Positions 57,071-64,000 of a stretch of DNA of 64,000 nucleotides are shown here, piece by piece (positions within the stretch are counted from its first letter, which is position 1; each line of letters starts with the position of its first letter). The stretch is from Hydrangea macrophylla (Eukaryota; Streptophyta; Magnoliopsida; Cornales; Hydrangeaceae), in NCBI GenBank assembly GCA_033977485.1, contig CM066984.1:47421600-47485599 (forward strand), written 5' to 3'. The position numbers and the translations under genes are program-made. The notes under the pieces are model-generated. The model was not told where the DNA came from. It ran no database searches and was given only the letters and a program-made list of their open reading frames with translations.

Positions 57071-57086
57071 ATAACCAAGCAGTTGT

Positions 57087-58315
57087 GAATTTTTTACCCA
57101 AGGCTTCAAAAGTGGGGTAATTATTCCCTGACCAGTCACTGTTTCAACTTTTTCCCCAAACCCATCACTTTTCAGGAAGTCGCGACTTCAACTAGCGACT
57201 TCAGACCAAATCAGTTTAAGAAGAAATCGCTAGTTCAAGTAGCGAATTCATTTAAAGTAGAAATCGCTACTTGAACTAGCGATTTCGTTTTGCCCCCATT
57301 TTAATGCGTCTTCTTCTTCTTCAGATCTCTGGTCTCTCTATCTATCTCGCTGTCTCTCTCTCTCTCTGCGATCTCTCGCAGACCCCTCTCTCTCTGCGAT
57401 CTCTCACTCTCACAGACCCATCTACACAGCACTTGAGATCAGGTGCCACTCTCTCTATCTCTCTCCCCCTCACTCTCTCTCTATCTCTCCCACTCTATCT
57501 CTCACACTCTATCTCTATCTCCCACTCTCTATCTTTATCTCTCTATCTCTCCCACTCTCTCTCTATCTCTCACTCTATCTCTATCTCCCACTCTCTCTAT
57601 CTCACTATCTCTCCCACACTCTCTATCTCTGTCCCACTCTCTCGATCTCACTCCCACTCTCTATCTCACTCTCTCTATCTCTATCTCACTCCCACTCTCT
57701 ATATCTCTATCTCCCACTCCCACTCTATATCTCTATCTCTATCTCTCTCCCACACTCTCTATCTCTCTCCCACTCTCTCGATCTCACTCCCACTCTCTAT
57801 CTCACTATCTCGCCCACTCTCTCTATCTCTCTCTCTATCTCTATCTCACTCCCACTCTCTATATCTCTATCTCCCACTCCCACTCTATATCTCTATCTCC
57901 CACTCCCACTCTCTATATCTCTCACCCACTCTCTATCTCTCTCCCACTCTCTCTCTCACTTTTTACAAATACACATTGTAATTGTAATTGGATTAATTAT
58001 GTTGATAATGTTGGATTAATAATGCTTGGTGGTTCAATTCTGAAAATAAAAATATGTTGGATATATAGCAAGGAGCTGTTGCAATGGACAGACTGCTGAG
58101 AATTTAGCTGCTGATGAAATCGCTAGTTCAAGTAGCGATTTCTACTTTAAATGAATTCACTACTTGAACTAGAGATTTCTTCTTAAACTGATTTGGTCTG
58201 AAGTCGCTAGTTCAAGTCGCGACTTCTTGAAAAGTGATGGGTTTGGGAAAAAAGTTGAAACAGTGACTGGTCAGGGAATAATTACCCCACTTTTGAAGCC
58301 TCGGGTAAAAAATTC
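57087..58315. mobile_element. Mutator-type foldback MITE, copy 2 (1229 bp)
   Basis: The arms gaattttttacccaaggc and gcctcgggtaaaaaattc pair and continue inward for about 200 bp each, including the same caaacccatcactttt and tagcgattt motifs as copy 1. The 10-bp TSD is aagcagttgt (57077-57086) against aagcagttat (58316-58325), nine of ten matching. The interior is longer than in copy 1, with a CT-rich array and a short unique stretch (57980-58100). It sits in RNase H of copia A, 16 bp from copia B. Confidence 0.92.
57304..57970. repeat. CT-rich degenerate microsatellite array inside MITE copy 2
   Basis: About 670 bp of ctctctatctctatctcccact-like repeats occupy this stretch, with partial higher-order units such as ctcccactcccactctatat. 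It yields long Ser/Leu-rich open frames in two plus-strand frames (57304-57981, 57443-58099), which are products of the repeat and not genes. A short microsatellite-containing segment may have been captured and then expanded. Confidence 0.92.
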
Positions 58316-58722
58316 AAGCAGTTATCCACATTGATTCTAATCATGTATTTCATGGAAGGACGAGGCATATTGAAGTCGATTCTCACTTTGTTCGGGATAA
58401 GTACTGCAAAATGTGATCCATACAGTGTATATTAGCCAACTTGTTTACTAAAATTTTTCCGAAAAAAAAAAAAGTTAACTTGTTTCTAAAAGCATTAAAG
58501 TAGAATTCAAATGATCCATTTGTGACAAGCTTGGTGCATATGATATGTATGCTCCAGAATAGGGGGAGTGTTAAAAAGGTATATATATACATAACTGTAT
58601 AATATGCAAGCAGATTACATAGCGGGTTGTCTTGTCTCTCATCCGTAGAGCGTGCAATAGTTAAGGTTAAGTCAAACCTATAAAGGCTCTCTATGTATCC
58701 ATTTATTGTTATATATTTAACA
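58316..58722 (+). pseudogene. Copia element A, right part: RNase H end and 3' LTR
   Basis: The sequence resumes AVIHIDSNHVFHGRTRHIEV and DSHFVRDK, then degenerates to YDMYAPE and TAG (58560-58562). A polypurine tract AGGGGGAG and a probable LTR from 58569 (TGTTAAAAAGG...) to about 58722 (TTTAACA) follow. The LTR resembles that of copia D in length and start. The LTR end is uncertain. Confidence 0.75.
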
Positions 58723-58958
58723 TAAAAATCTCCTTCCAAACAAGAACATCGTAGCCCAAGTAATTTTGCAGTTCAAGTTCAAGATATAATTTTGTACACG
58801 CAAATTAGATGTTTGACAAGTAAATTTGTTGTATTGCTGTAAATTTGAAACAGTACGCTGGAATCATCCAGTAACAGTATGTCTCGTCAAACAGAATTTT
58901 TCATCACAACTACAAATGCACACACACACAAAATGTCCAAGTCCAAGTAGAGGAGTAC

Positions 58959-59258
58959 CTGACTGGACAGTAGTGAGGAAGTTTATCCAGAATCTCCAAC
59001 TCTTCGAGTGTTATCTGATCAATCTTGTTGACCACATAGATACAAGGCGTATATACTCTACTTCCCTCAATGACATCTATGAGGTCATCTGCAGTTGCAT
59101 CATACCTAAGAGAAACATCAGCATTGTGTATTCTGTATTCACTGCAAATTGCCTTCACAGTTTCAAGGTCTAGATTTGTGTTGGCAACTGTTGATGTGAA
59201 ATTAATCCCGCCCTTTTCTTTCCTCCTGAACGTCAGATTAGGTGGTTCCTTGTTTAAC
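58959..59258 (-). CDS. DRG: DRG GTPase exon with the G4 motif
   Basis: This 300-bp exon is fully open on the minus strand. It starts [20 protein letters not shown], followed by [18 protein letters not shown], the G4 guanine-specificity motif NKID in [19 protein letters not shown], and ends HYCPV plus two bases of a Ser codon. The acceptor is ggggaatag at 59259-59260 and the donor CAG|gtactc at 58958. DRG proteins are OBG-related translation-associated GTPases that bind partner DFRP proteins in the cytoplasm; the IHNADV and ATADDLIDV segments point to the DRG1-type branch. G1-G3 must lie in exons beyond base 64000. Confidence 0.96.
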
Positions 59259-59866
59259 CTATTCCCCGGGGTAAAAAAGATAACATTAGCAAAGAATACA
59301 ACACCATGTGATCAGGAGGAAGGAATAGGAACAAGATATTATAGCTCTAGTAGTAAGCAAATTGCAAAATAAGGCAACTCCAGAGCATTGAAAGAAGGCT
59401 GAAGAAACTTTACAAGCACTGAGAAAGATAAATTGGTCCCAAAGAATTGGAAACAACATTCAATGACCATGTTCTTTAAGAAATTACTTGATAGTCTAAA
59501 AATATGGTAAAGTAATTCCATACATGAGTGGGTCCACAATACTGGTCAGTGTTTAAACCACTTGACCTGAGGCCATCTCTTTCGCAGGTATGCAGCTTTT
59601 TTAAATAAAAAATTAACCTGCCATTAAAAGCTTGGTACTGTTATATATGCAAACGCAGCCAAGCTTATCCACCAAGTAGTTTCGTAACCCATAGCAATGA
59701 TATATGTTCATGGGGGTAATGCAACACCGGGAAACTAGCAAATGGGTCCAAACAACCTCACCAGTCACCAGATGGCTCACATAGCATCATATGCCTAAAA
59801 CATGTTGTACTGACAAAAATAAAGGGCGCCGAAACAGTGGTGCAGCACACGTTCACTCAAAGTATA
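59259..59866 (-). other. DRG intron sequence next to copia D
   Basis: About 600 bp lie between the exon acceptor and the copia D LTR. No coding frame, inverted repeat or RNA gene is visible. It is the 3' part of the next DRG intron upstream, which also contains copia D and is therefore at least 4.7 kb long, because no further DRG exon appears before the window ends. Confidence 0.7.
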
Positions 59867-62800
59867 TGTTAAAGGGTATGTGTAAATATAGTATATATAT
59901 GTGGTTGTCCCACATCGGCTAAGGTGTAAACAGTCTAGGTTAAACCAAGCCTATATAAAGGCTTATTGTATTCTTTTTTATTGTGTTGAATATACAAAGA
60001 GATTCCCATCATATATTTTATCTTTACATGGTATCAGAGCCTCCCATCTCTAGGATTGCTCATAATAGTTCATGACCGCCTTCTTCGTGATCGAGAAGTT
60101 CAGAAGTTTTTTTTTTTTTCTTCTTTCAGAATCAGCCTTATTTTTTTCTTCTTTCAGAATCAGCCTTTTTTTTTTCTTCATCAAAAAAAAAAAAAAAAAA
60201 CAGAGAGAGAAACTCTAGCCTAGCCGCAGCAGACCCCATACCCAGCTGCCTCCCATCTCCGGCCACCATCCCACCTACCAGCGACCATCGCCTCCTCCGG
60301 CGAGCACCTCCGGCATACCCAGCAACTCCAGCAGCCACTGCCGGCGACCCCAAAGCTCCGACAACCATTCTTTTTGGTCCAGATCTCTTTTTTTTTGGAT
60401 TTCGATTTGCCTTCTTGGTTCAACTCTGACCTCACAGCCCTCCATGGTTCAGATCTGATAATCTTTTGTCTTCCCTTTGGTTTGTACATGATCATGGAGT
60501 CCAAATCTAACACCCAACTTACCAATTGTAAGTTAAATGGTAATAACTTTCTTCAATGGTCCAATGCTATTATCATATCCCTCACTGGCTTAGGCTGATG
60601 CACATCTTACTGAGTCTCCACCCACAGCCGATGAAAAAGCCGCCAAGGCGTGGAAACAACTGGACGCTCAACTTTGACTCTTATATGGAATTCCATGGAA
60701 CCGGAAGTTGCCGATTTATGCAATCACTTGGGCTCTATTAAGGCACTTTGGGAGTATATCCACCTTCTTTACTCTAGTAACTTAACACGGATGTATAATT
60801 TGTCCTCTCAATATTTTAAGCTCGAGCAGAATGATTTGTCTGTTACCGATTATTTTGCTGATTTGAAATGATTACATGAAGAGTTGAATACTGTTATGCC
60901 CCTTACCACTAGTGTTCAGGAACAACAGAAACAGCGGGAATAGATGTTGGTTATGAAGTTTCTTGCCAGTCTCAAACCTGAATATGAGGCTATACGGTCT
61001 CAAATCCTTGGGAGTGATAATCTTCCTACTTTTGTCGAGACATATCCGCGTGTACTACGGAGCACCCCTCGGGACCCACCTCCGTCCCCTTCGCTTGTTG
61101 ATCGCTTCGCTCTTATTACTTAGACTCTGCCAGGTCCTGGTAAGGGTGGTGGTCCTAACCGTGGAAGACGCAGAGGAGGATCTCGGGCTGGTCGTCCTGG
61201 CCGTGGTCGAGGCCAAACTCTCCAGTGCAACTATTGTTTTCGAGATGGGCATAGCAGGGACACATGCTGGCAGCTTCATGGTCATCCCTCCAAGCTTGCA
61301 AATCCTGCCATCTCTGATTCTGGGTATCCTCCTGCTACTGCTCCTACGGATATTCTCAGTTGCTTCAGTATCAGGCAGCACATTAGGCATCCACTTCTTC
61401 TACTTCCTTAACTCAACATAGAGGTACACATCTGGCTCGAATTGCTTCAGGTTCTTCCCCATGGGTAATTGATTCTGGAGCTAGTAATCATTTGACAAGT
61501 ATATCTAGCTTTTTACATCTATCCAGCTGTCATCATCTCCTCCCCAATCACTTTAGCGGATGGGTCCTCGACTCCTATTGAAGGAATCGGGACGGCTCAA
61601 CCCACTTCGTCTTTATCCTTGTCTTCTGTTTTGTACATACCTCGTTCATCCTTTTATTTAATGAATGTTGGTCAGTTGAGTAAGGATCTTAACTATTGTG
61701 TCTCTTTTTCTCCTGATTCTATTCTAATTCAGGATTTGACGACTCAGAAGACGATTGGCGTTGGGCATGAGTTCAATGGCCTCTATTATTTTGATGGTGA
61801 TCCTATCCCTGCTCCGTCACCAACTGCCTATCCTACCGTTTCACCACATCAGATCCACTGCGGTCTTGGTCATCCTTAAATGGCTAATTTGAAGCTATTA
61901 GTTCCTAGTTTAAGTTCTCTGCAGTCTTTAGAGCGTGAGTCATGCCAGTTGGGGAAGCATCACTGTGTTCAATTTGCTCCCTGAGTCAATAAAAGAGCGT
62001 CTCGTCCTTTTCAGTTAGTGCATTCTGATGTATGGGCACCGTATAACCTCCCAAAAGGGGTATCGGTATTTTGTTACCTTTGTGGATGATTATTCAAGAG
62101 TAACTCGACTTTATTTAATGAAAAACCGTTCTAAATTATTTTATGTTTTTTGTGCAGAAATTAAATCTCAATTTGATGTCTCTGTTCGTGTGTTTCGAAG
62201 TGATAATGCACAAAAATATTTCTTTGACCCTTTTAGTACTTATATAGCCCAATATCGAATGATTCATCAGTGTTCCTGTGTTCAAACACCGCAACAAAAT
62301 GGTGTTGCAGAACGGAAAAATAGACATTTGTTAGAAGTTGCACACTCCTTGCTGTTTGAATTTTTGAAATGCGTGTTCCAAAGATTTTTTTAGGAGATGC
62401 TGTCCTAACTGCTTGTCATTTGATTAACCATATGCCATCTTCAGTTCTTAATGGCCACACACCACACTCTACTTTGTTTCCTACTGAGTCTATTTTCTCG
62501 GTGGGCCCACGTGTTTTTGGGTGTGTTTGCTTTGTCCACCAGTTGACTCCTGGTATTGATAAATTCTATCAACGAGAAATTCGGTGTGTTTTCTTAGGTT
62601 ATTCTAGGACTCAGAAAGGGTATAGGTACTTTTATCTCTGTCGATGTTATGTTTTTTGAATCCACACCTTTTAATTCAGAGTCTCATTCGGCCACTGATC
62701 CTGATTTCATGTTGCATGTTCTTATTCCAGTCTTCAATGCTTCCACTCGCTTGTCTCATCTTGATTTGCAGGTTTATACTCACCATCCAGCTCCAGAGCG

Positions 62801-64000
62801 TATTCCAGATCCACCGTCTTCTCCTCCAGAACAGGCATATTTAGACCTTCCCATTGCTCTTAGGAAGGGCAAGCGTTCTTGTACCACTTCACATCCTATT
62901 TCTAACTGTCTCCTATGATAGTTTGTCACCCATTTTTTCTTCCTTTGTTGCTTCTGTGTCTTCCATTTCTATTCCTAACACTGCTGCAGAAGCACTTGCC
63001 CATTCTGGTTGGAACCAAGCTATGCAAGATGAGATGTGTGCTCTCAAGGAAACTGGTACTTAGCACTTGGTCCCTTCTCCTATAAGGAAAACCTGTGGTT
63101 GGTTGCCATTGGGTGTATGCAGTTAAGGTTCACCCTGACGGCACTTTGGACATGTTGAATGCCCACCTTGTTGCTAAAGGTTACACTCAAGTCTATGGAT
63201 TTAACCATACAGAAACTCTCCCCAGTGGCCAAGATTGCATCAGTTCGTCTTTTTATGTCCCTTGTCAATACTTATCACTGGCCCCTTCATCAGTTGGATG
63301 TTAAGAACGTGTTTCTGAATGGTACTCTTCTTGAGGAGGTTTACACGGAGCAACCACCTAGGTTTGTTGCTGAGGGGGAGTCTAGTCTGGTTTGCAAATT
63401 AAAAAAGTTTCTCTATTGTCCGAAGTAGTCTCCTCGTGCTTGGTTTGGCAGGTTCAATGATGTGATTATTGAGTTTGGTCTTCAGAGATGTGGTGTTGAC
63501 CATTCTGTTTTCTATAGACACACTATAGCGGGAAGATCATGTTAATTGTTTATGTTGATGATATCGTCATTACTGGTAATGACTCCAAGGGTATTCAGGA
63601 GTTGAAGTCCTTCTTACAAGTTAAGTTTCAGACCAAAGACTTTGGGCAGCTTAGGTATATCTTAGGCATTGAGGTGGCTAGGTGTAGTGAAGGGATCTAC
63701 TTATCTCAGAGAAAAAATGTTCTTGATTTGCTGACTGAGACATGAATGTTAGGATCAAAACCTTTGGATACTCCTATAGATCCCAATTCCAAATTATTGC
63801 CAGATCAGGGGAGGGGAGCGACTTGATGATCCAGGACAATACAAACGCTTGGTTGGGAAACTTAACTACCTAACGATCATAAGATCTGATGTTGCCAGTG
63901 TAATTAGTCAGTTCATGGACTCTCCTCGAACTACACATTGGGATGCGGTGATCCGAGTCCTGAGGTACCTCAAGGGAGCCCAGGTCGTGGTTTGTTGTAT
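59867..64000 (+). mobile_element. Copia element D, 5' LTR to RNase H, runs off the window
   Basis: The LTR is 59867-60028 (TGTTAAAGGG...CTTTACA), preceded by GTATA and followed by the primer site TGGTATCAGAGCC (60029-60041). It contains the ttgtcccacatcg motif shared with copia C. The leader (60042-60493) has T-runs and a poly(A) tract. The element reaches RNase H at the window end, so the 3' LTR is outside. Confidence 0.92.
60494..64000 (+). pseudogene. Copia D gag-pol, multiply interrupted, partial
   Basis: The ATG at 60494 (MESKSNTQLTNCKLNGNNFL) starts gag, with TGA at 60596. Later come the knuckle CNYCFRDGHSRDTCWQLHGH (in a shifted frame), protease WVIDSGASNHLTS, a pre-integrase remnant and integrase (TPQQNGVAERKNRHLLEVAH, FGCVCFVHQLTPG, CVFLGYSRTQKGYRY). 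RT runs from EALAHSGWNQAMQDEM through YVDD near 63550, and the RNase H start is at 63900-64000. About a dozen stops and frameshifts are visible. The integrase is present, unlike in its relative copia C. Confidence 0.9.

Larger units (their letters stand above)
16114..58958 (-). other. Giant DRG intron, about 42.8 kb, filled with nested transposons
   Basis: Two exons encoding adjacent parts of one DRG protein lie 42,845 bp apart on the minus strand. The donor is CAG|gtactc at 58958 and the acceptor actgcag at 16114. The phases fit (AG|T, Ser), and the residues on each side (HYCPV and SAHLEWN) are contiguous in DRG proteins. Only about 300 bp at the left end and about 240 bp at the right end of the intron are free of recognisable copia sequence. 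All the elements listed between these points are intronic to this gene. Expression across the intron is inferred from the intact exons, not shown. Confidence 0.88.

Noticed and set aside
57304..58099. Two overlapping open frames of more than 200 codons, rich in Ser, Leu and Tyr
   Set aside because: Both are translations of one CT-rich microsatellite array within a MITE. They have no domain, and similar frames would arise from any ctctctat repeat.
16421..64000. Possibility of integrated plant pararetrovirus sequences
   Set aside because: All reverse transcriptases in LTR elements here have the copia order (integrase before RT, YVDD-type box) and tRNA-Met primer sites between LTRs. No movement or coat protein region was seen.
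1..64000. CRISPR arrays, bacterial operons, rRNA genes
   Set aside because: No regularly spaced identical repeats with unique spacers, no ribosome-binding-site-led gene clusters and no rRNA cores were found. The content is a plant nuclear genome.

Overview
This is nuclear DNA from a flowering plant, probably a dicot. The evidence is a plant-type DRG GTPase gene split by introns, and a dense load of plant Ty1/copia retrotransposons primed by initiator tRNA-Met, with L1- and RTE-type LINEs, Stowaway MITEs, hAT and Mutator-like elements. I cannot name the species. I see no tRNA or rRNA gene, no CRISPR array and no bacterial-style gene.

Layout. 1-2.7 kb: a minus-strand Ty3/gypsy-type LTR with its tRNA-Asp primer-binding site, then a minus-strand LINE 3' end. 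3.15-10.96 kb: a 5'-truncated L1-type LINE on the plus strand with a 14-bp target-site duplication (TSD), carrying a nested 4.3-kb solo LTR and a Stowaway MITE. 11.4-12.0 kb: a short plus-strand gene or gene fragment with an I29-propeptide-like stretch, whose stop codon lies in the TSD of a Mutator-type MITE. 14.03-59.26 kb: the last four exons in this window of a minus-strand DRG GTPase gene, tail-to-tail with the previous gene. 59.87-64 kb: another copia element, in the next intron upstream.

The main finding is that the DRG exons at 58959-59258 and 15922-16113 join in phase, with consensus splice sites, across one intron of about 42.8 kb. That intron is almost wholly built of nested retrotransposons. 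I number the copia copies 1-9 from left to right. A is the old copy split across 45-46 kb and 58.3-58.7 kb. B is inserted in A, and C in an RTE LINE that sits in B's 5' LTR. D lies in the upstream intron. The deepest chain is A, then B (TSD ATAAC), then RTE (18-bp TSD), then C (TSD AGTAC). Beside it, two hAT elements, a Stowaway and a Mutator-type MITE have all landed in copia sequence. Most copia copies run antisense to the DRG gene.

The two youngest-looking copies are C (its two 140-bp LTRs are identical) and 9 (two differences in 151 bp). Both have a damaged integrase: C has lost the whole domain in frame, and 9 has lost the first catalytic-Asp segment and reads YVDN in the reverse transcriptase. 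This suggests mobilisation in trans. Nearly all other transposon reading frames are broken by stops and frameshifts and are listed as pseudogenes.
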